NCBI GenBank assembly: GCA_021770785.1
Contig: JAETQH010000031.1
Coordinates: 1-49,808 of the forward strand
Source: Lachnospiraceae bacterium
GTDB taxonomy: Bacteria; Bacillota; Clostridia; Lachnospirales; Lachnospiraceae
Length of the DNA stretch: 49,808 nt
Direction of reading: 5' to 3'
Shown: positions 42,829-49,808 of the stretch, one piece after another
Numbering within the stretch: position 1 is the first letter of the stretch
Layout: every line of letters begins with the position of its first letter
Notes under the pieces: generated by a model
The model's database searches: none
The model's input: the letters and a program-made list of their open reading frames with translations, nothing else
What the model was told of the DNA's origin: nothing
Made by a program: the position numbers and the translations under genes

Positions 42829-43387
42829 CATTCTGTATGTGGATCCTCCTTGGGCTTATAAGGTTTACAGTAAGAAAGGACAGGGACGCTCTGCCGAAAA
42901 TCACTATCATACCATGAAGATTGAGGACATCTATGGGCTGGATATCCAGTCCATAGCGGCGGATGACTGCATTCTGTTTCTATGGGTAACATTCCCCTGT
43001 CTGGAACAGGGATTAGAAACAATCCGAAGATGGGGATTTACTTATAAGACACTTGGATTCTGCTGGGTAAAGCGGTGCAGGAAGCAACAGGAAAAATGGT
43101 TTTGGGGGCTTGGATTCTGGACGAGGGCAAACCCGGAGCTGTGCCTGATAGCTACAAAAGGACAGCCGAAACGAGTGTCAAAGGCAGTACACTGCATCGT
43201 AGATACACCGGTGGAGGAACACAGCAAAAAACCGGATATTGTCAGGGAGAAAATCGTGGAGCTGGCGGGTGATCTGCCAAGGGCAGAACTGTTTGCAAGA
43301 AACGAATATCCCGGATGGGTATGCGTGGGAAATGAGATTGACGGAATGGATATCAGAGACAGCCTGCGGATGCTGAAAGAAAGGTAA
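42818..43387 (+). CDS. MT-A70 family DNA N6-adenine methyltransferase
   Basis: 189 residues with the catalytic DPPW at residues 9-12, the MT-A70 pattern TMKIEDIYGL, and the SAM-binding region towards the C-terminus (KKPDIVREKIVELAGD, RAELFARNEYPGWV). TTG start behind GGAGG, overlapping the C5 methylase stop. Together the two enzymes could modify both cytosine and adenine in the element. Orphan, with no nuclease nearby. Confidence 0.88.
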   Translation: MKFNILYVDPPWAYKVYSKKGQGRSAENHYHTMKIEDIYGLDIQSIAADDCILFLWVTFPCLEQGLETIRRWGFTYKTLGFCWVKRCRKQQEKWFWGLGFWTRANPELCLIATKGQPKRVSKAVHCIVDTPVEEHSKKPDIVREKIVELAGDLPRAELFARNEYPGWVCVGNEIDGMDIRDSLRMLKER

Positions 43388-43401
43388 GGAAGGAGAATGT
43401 T

Positions 43402-43974
43402 TTGATATGGTTTCTTGAATCACATAGTTTTCTGGTGGCAGTATCAGCAAGTTTCCTTTTAGGAATTTTGATGGATATGCTGTTAAAGAAACTGACCGGC
43501 TCCGAAAAAGTCGGATATGTGGCGGTAACGGCTGCGGCTGTTACCGCCGTATTTATCGGAGCTTATGGAACGACTTTACACGCACTTGCCTGCATTTTGA
43601 CGGGGCAGGTGCTTTTATTTGCGGCGGAGTATGATTATGCAACCCATACCGTGCCGGACTATGTACCGGTCCTTATACTGATGGCCGGATTACTGGAGGT
43701 AGAATTTGCCCCGGCACTTCTGGGGCTTGTTCTTGTGCCGCTGCCTTTTGTGGTGGCGGCACTGATGAAAGAAGGAAGCATTGGCGGCGGGGACATCAAA
43801 CTGATGGGAGCCTGCGGCTTTGTGCTGGGCGTAAAACGGGGCTATATAGCACTGATGCTGGGGCTGTTTCTGGCAGTCCTGTTCCAGACGGCGTATGCAA
43901 AGAAAGAGGACAAAGGCTTTGCAATGGTGCCGTATCTTGCATTGGGATGCCTGCTTGCCATGCTGCCTGCATAA
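43402..43974 (+). CDS. Prepilin peptidase (A24 family, CpaA/TadV-like)
   Basis: 190-residue polytopic aspartyl protease with about six TM helices. The catalytic pair is visible: Asp78 in the loop YDYATHTVPD and Asp131 in GGGDIKLMG. It lacks the N-terminal methylase domain of PilD, as CpaA/TadV enzymes do. It should process the prepilins encoded downstream. First gene of the Tad-like cluster; TTG start with AAGGAG. Confidence 0.85.
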   Translation: MIWFLESHSFLVAVSASFLLGILMDMLLKKLTGSEKVGYVAVTAAAVTAVFIGAYGTTLHALACILTGQVLLFAAEYDYATHTVPDYVPVLILMAGLLEVEFAPALLGLVLVPLPFVVAALMKEGSIGGGDIKLMGACGFVLGVKRGYIALMLGLFLAVLFQTAYAKKEDKGFAMVPYLALGCLLAMLPA

Positions 43975-44033
43975 AAGCGTTAGGAAAGGACGCAAAGCAG
44001 CGTTCTTCCTAGATAGAATTGGAGGAAAGAAAA

Positions 44034-44864
44034 GTGAAAAATTTATTGAAGAACCGTATTGTGATTGGTCTGATCTGTATCATCCTTTCGCTGATTATCT
44101 GCTTCGGGCTTACCCCGATGTTCAACAATGCACTGAAATCGAAGGTATCTCTGGTCCGTGTGAATACGGAGATCCGCAAGGGCGACCAGATTACGGAGAA
44201 GATGCTTACTACCGTGGAAGTGGGCGGCTATAACCTTCCCGGCAACGTGGTTTACAGGGCAGAGGATGTGGTTGGCAAATACGCCAACACCGACCTTTAC
44301 AAAGGGGACTATATTTTGGAGAGCAAGCTGTCAGATACCCCTATGTTAAAGAATGCCTATCTTGGCAAATTAAATGGGAAGAACCGGGCAATCTCAGTCA
44401 GTATTAAATCCTTTGCAGCCGGTCTGTCCGGGAAACTGGAGGCCGGCGATATTGTAACCCTGATCGCATCGGATGTGGGAGAAAAGAGGGAAACACTGGT
44501 ACTGCCTGAGATTCAGTATGTGGAGATTATTGCAACTACGGCAAGCAGCGGAACGGACAATGATGTGCAGGCTGATGTGGAGGACGGAGAGGAACAGGAA
44601 CTGGCGTCCACCATTACCGTGCTTGCAACGCCGGAGCAGGCAAGGCTTCTTGCAGAACTGGAACAGACCGGAAAACTTCATGCAGCCCTGGTATTCCGTG
44701 GGGACAGCACACAGGCTCAGAAGTTTTTGGATGAACAGCAGAAAGTCTTAGAAGAACTGTATACGGAAGAATTGGAAGGGGAAGCGGAAACAGCAGAGGC
44801 AGACGAGGAGGAAACAGAAGAACCCATTGTGGATGATGTAGAAGTAGATGCAGGAGGACAGTAA
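44034..44864 (+). CDS. CpaB/RcpC-like pilus assembly protein (SAF domain)
   Basis: 276 residues: one N-terminal TM helix (about 8-28), an SAF/AFP-like domain (about 38-100, TEIRKGDQITEKML), an RcpC-type region to about 230, and an acidic Glu-rich tail. In Tad systems CpaB is an envelope-spanning assembly factor. GTG start chosen behind GGAGGAAAG; the TTG 15 bases earlier overlaps that ribosome site. Confidence 0.82.
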   Translation: MKNLLKNRIVIGLICIILSLIICFGLTPMFNNALKSKVSLVRVNTEIRKGDQITEKMLTTVEVGGYNLPGNVVYRAEDVVGKYANTDLYKGDYILESKLSDTPMLKNAYLGKLNGKNRAISVSIKSFAAGLSGKLEAGDIVTLIASDVGEKRETLVLPEIQYVEIIATTASSGTDNDVQADVEDGEEQELASTITVLATPEQARLLAELEQTGKLHAALVFRGDSTQAQKFLDEQQKVLEELYTEELEGEAETAEADEEETEEPIVDDVEVDAGGQ

Positions 44865-44865
44865 A

Positions 44866-45699
44866 ATGGAACATGGAAATATGCTTGCCATTGTAGGAAG
44901 CCCCGGTAGCGGCAAGACCACCCTAGCGGTAAAGCTGGCGGCAGAGATAGCAAAGAAAAAGAAAAATGTCATTGTGGTATGCAGTGATCCTTTTGTGCCG
45001 TCCGTGCCGTTCCTGCTTCCTATGGATATGGAACAGGATGTTTCATTGGGTGCACTTCTGACGGCTCCGTCATTGACGCAAAATAAGGTATTGGCGGCCT
45101 GTGTGCCTGTCCCTGCAAATGAATATATCAGTCTGCTGGGGTACAGGATGGGGGAAAACCTGATGTCCTATCCCAAGGTTACAAGAGAAAGAGCAGTGGA
45201 ATTTCTTGTATGCCTGCGGCACCTGGCTGATTATGTGATTTTGGACTGTACTTCTGTCTTTGAAGCGGATGTGTTTTCCATCCTTGCCATGGAGATGGCA
45301 GACCGGGTACTGCGTATGGGAACTTCCAATCTGCGGGGAATATCCTACTTCAAGTCCCATGCGGGTATGTTGGAAGGACGGGCAGATAATGGAAAATATA
45401 TGAGTGCCATCGGGAACTTTAAGACCGGGCAGGAATGGGAAGCAGCCGCAGGACAGTATGGCGGAGTAGGCTTTGTATTCCCTTATGTGGCGGAACTGGA
45501 AAAACAGTATGATGAGGCAAGTCTGTGGAATGGGCTGACTTCCAAGGAAGCCGGCCCTTTTCAGACGGAGGTCAGGAAGGTTCTGGTGGAAGTCTTTGGA
45601 CTGTATGAGACAAAACAGGGCGAACACAAGCCGGGTGCAGAGAAAAAGAAACTGGTGGTGCGCAGCCCCTTTGTCTGGAAGAACAAGGGAGAATTTTAA
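44866..45699 (+). CDS. TadZ/CpaE-like ParA-family ATPase
   Basis: 277-residue P-loop ATPase with GSPGSGKTT at 11-19 and a DCTSVFE Walker-B-like strand near 125-131. It sits between cpaB and cpaF as tadZ does, and probably localises the pilus machine. ATG two bases after the cpaB stop with GGAGGAC inside that gene. Confidence 0.78.
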   Translation: MEHGNMLAIVGSPGSGKTTLAVKLAAEIAKKKKNVIVVCSDPFVPSVPFLLPMDMEQDVSLGALLTAPSLTQNKVLAACVPVPANEYISLLGYRMGENLMSYPKVTRERAVEFLVCLRHLADYVILDCTSVFEADVFSILAMEMADRVLRMGTSNLRGISYFKSHAGMLEGRADNGKYMSAIGNFKTGQEWEAAAGQYGGVGFVFPYVAELEKQYDEASLWNGLTSKEAGPFQTEVRKVLVEVFGLYETKQGEHKPGAEKKKLVVRSPFVWKNKGEF

Positions 45700-45714
45700 G
45701 CAGGAGGAAAAGAA

Positions 45715-47076
45715 TTGCAGGAAATATTAAACATACATGAAACTGCCGGGATGTTAAACAAAAGTGTGGTATACCGCACTTTTCCGGAAGTATTGAAGGA
45801 TGTGCAGGAGTACATATCCAAGAACTTTGCTTCCGTGCTTCGGGATAACCCGGATGAGAATCGGGAATTGATTGAATCCTACATCGGGAAATATCTGGAA
45901 CAGAGCAACGTGGGCGTAGAGGGAATGGAGCAGGCGGAACTCTGTGAGCTTCTTTATGGGGAGATGACAGGCTTTTCTTTCCTGACACGTTACCTGTATC
46001 GGGATGATGTGGAAGAAATCAATATCAACCAGTGGCGGGATGTCAAGATTACATATTCTACCGGCGAGATTATCCCGGCAAAGGAGCATTTTAACAGTGC
46101 CAGTCATGCAGTCGATGTCATCCGAAGGCTCCTGCATAAGTCCGGCATGATTTTTGATAATGCACAGACGATTGTGGTAGGGCATCTGAATAACAAGATC
46201 CGTATCACGGTTATGGGCGATGGCGTCATTGATAAGGAAAAAGGGCTGGCGGTGTCTATCCGTATTGTAAATCCGAGGAAACTGACAAAAGAGCAGTTTG
46301 TAGGCTTTGGAACTGCCACAGGGGAGATGCTGGATCTGCTTTCCATGTGCTTTAGCCATGGGGTTTCCATGTGCATTACCGGGGCGACTTCTTCGGGAAA
46401 GACGACGCTGATGAGCTGGATATTGGGGGAAGTGCCGTACAGCAAGCGCATTGTTACCATAGAGCAGGGATGCCGTGAGTTTGATCTGACTGCCGTTGAC
46501 GGGGAAGGAAATGTGCTGAATAACGTGGTGCATCTGGTAACAAGGTTTTCCGATGATCCGAGACAGAATATTGATATGGTAAAACTGCTGGAAACAACTC
46601 TTACCATCAATCCCGACTGCATTGCGGTAGCGGAGATGAAGGGCGGGGAGAGTATGCAGGCTATCAATGCCGCCAATACCGGGCATTCCGTGATTACCAC
46701 CATTCACGCCAATTCCTGCGAAGATACCTATTACCGTATGGTTACGCTGTGCAAGCAGGAGCAGCCGGGGATGGATGATACCACGCTGCAGAACCTTGCC
46801 ACAAAAGCATTCCCGATTGTGGCATTCGCCAAAAGGCTGGAGGATAATTCCCGAAGGATTATGGAGATAACGGAATGTGAGACATTGCAGGACGGAAGGA
46901 AGAAGATGCGTACCCTGTACCGGTTCAATATTACGGACAATATCATTGCAGATGGAAAGCCAAAGATTATAGGACATTATGAGAAGGTGGAGAATCTTTC
47001 GGAAGGCTTGCAGAAGCGGCTCCGTGAGAATGGACTGCCTTTAAAGATGCAGGAGCAGCTTTTGGCGAAGCGTTAG
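45715..47076 (+). CDS. CpaF/TadA-type secretion ATPase
   Basis: 453-residue hexameric ATPase powering pilus assembly. N-terminal helical domain (1-130), then the RecA-like domain with Walker A GATSSGKT at 223-230, an Asp box TIEQGCREFDL, Walker B CIAVAEMKGGES and the histidine box TTIHANS. All catalytic elements are intact. TTG start behind AGGAGG. In conjugative elements, VirB11-like ATPases share this fold; the adjacent TadB/C pair favours a pilus role here. Confidence 0.9.
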   Translation: MQEILNIHETAGMLNKSVVYRTFPEVLKDVQEYISKNFASVLRDNPDENRELIESYIGKYLEQSNVGVEGMEQAELCELLYGEMTGFSFLTRYLYRDDVEEININQWRDVKITYSTGEIIPAKEHFNSASHAVDVIRRLLHKSGMIFDNAQTIVVGHLNNKIRITVMGDGVIDKEKGLAVSIRIVNPRKLTKEQFVGFGTATGEMLDLLSMCFSHGVSMCITGATSSGKTTLMSWILGEVPYSKRIVTIEQGCREFDLTAVDGEGNVLNNVVHLVTRFSDDPRQNIDMVKLLETTLTINPDCIAVAEMKGGESMQAINAANTGHSVITTIHANSCEDTYYRMVTLCKQEQPGMDDTTLQNLATKAFPIVAFAKRLEDNSRRIMEITECETLQDGRKKMRTLYRFNITDNIIADGKPKIIGHYEKVENLSEGLQKRLRENGLPLKMQEQLLAKR

Positions 47077-47079
47077 GAG

Positions 47080-47145
47080 ATGCCGGATATGCGGCGTATG
47101 GAATGTGAAGATTATGAAGAAATACTGGAAGAAATGGAGGTATGA
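47080..47145 (+). CDS. Possible 21-aa peptide between cpaF and tadB
   Basis: Short acidic frame (Met-Pro-Asp-Met-Arg ... Glu-Met-Glu-Val) that ends within the tadB ribosome site (GGAGGTATGA). It may only serve to couple translation of cpaF and tadB. An internal ATG at 47089 is better spaced from AGGAG. Confidence 0.3.
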   Translation: MPDMRRMECEDYEEILEEMEV

Positions 47146-47148
47146 CCT

Positions 47149-48081
47149 ATGACATTACTTGTAACCATTGCCTTTTTTATGGCGGTGGCGGGATGTTTTA
47201 TCATGCTGGAGCTGTCCCCATTTGTATTTTTAGAGGGCTTATCGGGGTATTTAAGACCCAAAAATCACAGCATGAAGAACCGGATCAAAGAGAGTAAAAA
47301 GAAGAAAGAACCGAAAGGACTGAAACTGTTGTTTGAAGAAGTAAAGGAAATCCTGCGGCTGACCGGGAAAAGCGAACAGTTTACTATGCTGTGCGTGCTT
47401 GCCATGATTTTATTCGTGTTGGGCGTGATGATTGCGTTTACCATGAATAACGGGCTGATGGTGCCGGTGCTGGCGGTGGGCTTTGCACTTTTGCCGTTTT
47501 ATTATGTGAAATTTACGGCATCCAAGCACAAGAAGCAGATCAATACGGAGCTGGAAACGGCTTTATCCATGATTACCACCAGCTACTTGCGGAACAAGAA
47601 TACCATTATCCGGGCAATCGAGGAAAATCTGCCCTACTTAAATCCGCCGGTATCGGAAGTGTTCCGGAACTTTCTCATGGAGGCGAAACTAATCAATTCC
47701 AACACAGCGGAAGCTCTGGAGGGATTGAAAAAGGGAATGGATAATGCGGTATTCCATGAGTGGGTGGATGCAGTGATTGCCTGTCAGGATGATTATAACC
47801 TGAAGAACACCCTGCCGCCCATTGTGTCGAAGCTGTCGGATATGCGTGTGGTGTCATCGGAACTCGATCTGCTGATTTACGAACCGGTAAAGGAGTACAT
47901 CACTATGATCATCCTGCTTTTGGGAAGCATCCCCCTGCTTTACTTTCTGAATAAGGACTGGTATGAGACACTGATGTTTACCAGCTTTGGAAAGGTGTTG
48001 CTTGCCATCAGCGGAACAGTGGTATTTATATCCGTGGCGGCAGTATCAAAGCATATCAGGCCCATTGAGTATAAGAGGTAA
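47149..48081 (+). CDS. TadB-like inner-membrane platform protein (T2SSF)
   Basis: 310 residues. TM helices near 1-22, 78-98, 100-118, 262-280 and 290-305 frame the cytoplasmic T2SSF domain (about 125-250). TadB and TadC form the platform on which CpaF acts. Divergent from canonical TadB in its charged first loop. Confidence 0.8.
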   Translation: MTLLVTIAFFMAVAGCFIMLELSPFVFLEGLSGYLRPKNHSMKNRIKESKKKKEPKGLKLLFEEVKEILRLTGKSEQFTMLCVLAMILFVLGVMIAFTMNNGLMVPVLAVGFALLPFYYVKFTASKHKKQINTELETALSMITTSYLRNKNTIIRAIEENLPYLNPPVSEVFRNFLMEAKLINSNTAEALEGLKKGMDNAVFHEWVDAVIACQDDYNLKNTLPPIVSKLSDMRVVSSELDLLIYEPVKEYITMIILLLGSIPLLYFLNKDWYETLMFTSFGKVLLAISGTVVFISVAAVSKHIRPIEYKR

Positions 48082-48082
48082 A

Positions 48083-48164
48083 GGAATGAAGTTTCTCTAA
48101 GGCATCAAAATACGCTGCCTAAGAGAAACTATGTCATTCCTAGAAGAATCGCAGGCGATTCTTC
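48083..48164. repeat. 58-bp two-tier hairpin element copy 3 plus second hairpin
   Basis: Outer stem GGAATGA/TCATTCC (48083-48089, 48134-48140), inner stem AGTTTCTC/GAGAAACT (48090-48097, 48123-48130), the same ATG bulge and the same loop motif TAAGGC..CAAAATAC..GCCTAA as copy 2. A second 10-bp palindrome GAAGAATCGC/GCGATTCTTC follows at 48143-48164. Non-coding; lies between tadB and tadC. Confidence 0.78.
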
Positions 48165-48196
48165 CAAAAAAATTTTGAGAAAGAGGTGTAAATGAA

Positions 48197-49072
48197 GTGC
48201 AGAACATGATCTTATTGCTTTTTGCCGTGTTTTTTACGGCAGGGAGCTATTTTATTCTTGCGGAAGTCTTTAAAGTACCCACTTACCGTACCAGCCGGGC
48301 AATTCTGACCGTGGGGAAAAAGCAGAAGAAGCAGGCGAGAAGTTCGGATGCCTTTATCATGGAGTTATCCGGCAAAATCGCCCGCTTCCTGCCCATGGAT
48401 GAGTACAAAAAGCGGAAGCTGGCGGCAACGCTTCGTTCTGCAGAAATTCCAATGACACCGGAACTGTATATGGCGCAGGCTTATGTAAAGGCAGGGCTGA
48501 TATTCCTTTGTATCATACCCTGTCTGTTTACGGTTCCGCTTCTATTTCCTGTTTTTCTGGTGCTGGGGATAGGGACATTCTTTTCCGAGAGCGGGAAAGC
48601 AGAAAAGACAGTAAAAAAGCGGAGAGAGGAAATCGAGTTTGAACTGCCGAGGTTTGTAGCGACCATTACGCAGGAGCTGATGGCGAGCCGCGACATCCTT
48701 TCCATGCTGGAGACTTACCAGAAGAACGCAGGCCCGGCACTAAGGAATGAACTTGCCATTACTACGGCTGATATGAGGACGGGTAACTACGAAGCGGCAC
48801 TTACCAGACTGGAAGCAAGGGTATCAAGTGCGATGCTTTCTGATGTGGTAAGGGGCTTGATTGGGTGCATTCGTGGGGATGACGGCGTGACATTCTTCCG
48901 TATGCTGTCCCATGATATGAAGCAGCTTGAAGTACAGAGACTGAAACGGCTTGCCATGGAGCGGCCGCCGAAAATCAGGAGATATTCTTTTTTACTGCTG
49001 GCCTGTATGCTTCTGATTTATATGGGAGTCATGGGTTATCAGATACTTGGAACAATGTCGGGAATGTTTTAG
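48197..49072 (+). CDS. TadC-like inner-membrane platform protein (T2SSF)
   Basis: 291 residues with N-terminal TM (1-20), two central TM helices (about 98-130), a T2SSF domain (about 145-260) and a final TM (270-288). Pairs with TadB. GTG start behind AAAGAGGTG; an ATG nine bases later is a possible alternative. Confidence 0.8.
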   Translation: MQNMILLLFAVFFTAGSYFILAEVFKVPTYRTSRAILTVGKKQKKQARSSDAFIMELSGKIARFLPMDEYKKRKLAATLRSAEIPMTPELYMAQAYVKAGLIFLCIIPCLFTVPLLFPVFLVLGIGTFFSESGKAEKTVKKRREEIEFELPRFVATITQELMASRDILSMLETYQKNAGPALRNELAITTADMRTGNYEAALTRLEARVSSAMLSDVVRGLIGCIRGDDGVTFFRMLSHDMKQLEVQRLKRLAMERPPKIRRYSFLLLACMLLIYMGVMGYQILGTMSGMF

Positions 49073-49083
49073 GAGGAGCAGCC

Positions 49084-49494
49084 ATGAAAAGAAGAATAAG
49101 AGATGTGTGCCGAAACTGCAGGGGAGAAGGGTACATTGATGTTGCGATTGGAATCTTTTGTCTGATGCTGGTAGTGGCTCTTGCCATGACACTGTTTCCG
49201 GTCTTTATGAAGAAACAGCAGCTTGACTCCTTTGCGGATGAGATTGTCAGACAGGCAGAAATTATGGGGAGTACGGATGTGTCCGGCAGGATTGCACAGT
49301 TAAAGCAGGAAACGGGACTTGATCCGCAGATACAGTGGGACTGTGATTATTACAGCGGGAATAAGGTGCAGTTAAACGGAGACATCCAAGTGACACTGAC
49401 GCAGAGGGTGGATATCGGTTTCTTTGTGTTTGGTTCTTTCCCCATTGAACTGAAAGCGAGGGCAAGCGGAAAGAGTGAAGTCTATTATAAGTGA
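49084..49494 (+). CDS. DUF4320 family pseudopilin-like protein
   Basis: 136 residues: basic N-terminus, EGYIDVAIGIF running into a single TM helix (about 20-42), then a soluble beta-rich domain. The layout is that of TadE-like minor pilins, and DUF4320 proteins accompany such clusters in Clostridia. The EG-Y/D junction before the TM could be the prepilin peptidase site. Overlapping upstream ribosome site AGGAGGAGC. Confidence 0.78.
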   Translation: MKRRIRDVCRNCRGEGYIDVAIGIFCLMLVVALAMTLFPVFMKKQQLDSFADEIVRQAEIMGSTDVSGRIAQLKQETGLDPQIQWDCDYYSGNKVQLNGDIQVTLTQRVDIGFFVFGSFPIELKARASGKSEVYYK

Positions 49495-49505
49495 CGGAGG
49501 CGGGC

Positions 49506-49739
49506 ATGGAAAAACTGAAAAAAATGATAAAGGATAAAAAAGGAATGTCCTATCCGCTTACAGTGGCGTTGATGCTGGCACTGCTGATTGTGTTGTGCGT
49601 GCTGGCAGAGTTCCTCCGGCTTTCCATTATCGCCTATGGGGTACGGAATGCCTTGCAGGAAGCCGTCATATCCGTGGCGACCACCAACTATAATCGTGAA
49701 CTTCCTGTGAGAAGTATCACTCAATCAGTCAACAACTGA
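49506..49739 (+). pseudogene. TadE/pilin-like protein, apparently interrupted
   Basis: 77 residues: basic start, KKGMSYPLTVALMLALLIV as prepilin-like cleavage region and TM, then FLRLSIIAYGVRNALQEAVISVATTNYN, which matches this ICE pilin family. Homologues continue for another 80-150 residues, whereas here the frame turns into unrelated residues and stops at TGA. From about base 49695 the DNA looks foreign and includes TCACTCA/TGAGTGA arms. An insertion extending past the window is likely. Confidence 0.55.
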
Positions 49740-49808
49740 GTGAGAACTCCGGAAACTGCAGGAAATCAAAGGTTTTTGGAAAAATCTGGTTGTAAAAATG
49801 ATGAATAT

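Noticed and set aside
45754..46977. Long antisense frame (407 codons) opposite cpaF
   Set aside because: No ribosome site, no domain pattern, Cys/His-rich mirror composition, and the sense frame has every CpaF motif. It is a shadow of biased codon use.
1..49808. tRNA, rRNA and classic riboswitch genes
   Set aside because: I looked for cloverleaf-like and conserved rRNA segments by eye and saw none; ICE insertion here is in a protein gene, not at a tRNA.

Overview
The window looks like a chromosomal segment of a gut-type Clostridia (most likely Lachnospiraceae) carrying the left part of a large integrative and conjugative element (ICE). The grounds are low-to-mid GC coding DNA with strong AGGAGG ribosome sites and frequent TTG/GTG starts, a histidine kinase/AraC response-regulator sugar locus, a Csp-like subtilase, and a Firmicutes-type conjugation backbone of ParA/ParB, giant helicase-methylase, MobP2 relaxase, VirD4, DUF6133, TrbL and PrgI-like proteins. 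No species can be named from sequence alone.

Region 1 (1-10.1 kb) is chromosomal. It holds a 5'-truncated sugar ABC permease, an intact sensor kinase/AraC regulator pair and a 36-codon stump of a GH30 glycosidase, so a carbohydrate locus has been trimmed on both sides. Convergent to it are asnB and an xpaC-telA pair on the minus strand. A divergent S8 peptidase gene follows and loses similarity to its family near its 3' end, where the ICE begins.

Region 2 (10.1-33.9 kb) is the ICE front: a leader-peptide/attenuator-like structure, a 36-aa ORF with a strong hairpin, parA, parB, and a 2460-aa methylase-helicase gene that contains a second gene (TnpV-like) in another frame. An IS630-family element with TA duplication sits one base after the giant gene. 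Next come a DUF3991/TOPRIM protein, small unknown ICE proteins, a hairpin-dense candidate oriT, an accessory DNA-binding protein, the MobP2 relaxase, more unknown proteins, VirD4, a VirB2-like protein and a DUF6133 protein.

Region 3 (34.0-39.35 kb) is an AT-rich cargo island bracketed by two near-identical 30-bp hairpin repeats. It is a self-contained four-gene defence operon (AAA15 ATPase, RloB, DUF4297-type nuclease, HerA) with its own promoter, an operator-like palindrome and a terminator, dropped between DUF6133 and spoVG of the transfer operon.

Region 4 (39.4-49.8 kb) resumes the transfer operon (SpoVG, TrbL/VirB6, small membrane proteins, PrgI-like), followed by two DNA methyltransferases and a complete-looking Tad/Flp-type pilus assembly set (prepilin peptidase, CpaB, TadZ-like ATPase, CpaF, TadB, TadC, DUF4320, TadE-like). 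The last pilus gene seems to be interrupted at the right edge. A 58-bp two-tier hairpin element with compensatory stem changes occurs twice here and, in weaker form, once in Region 1. No integrase, VirB4 or right ICE end lies in the window.
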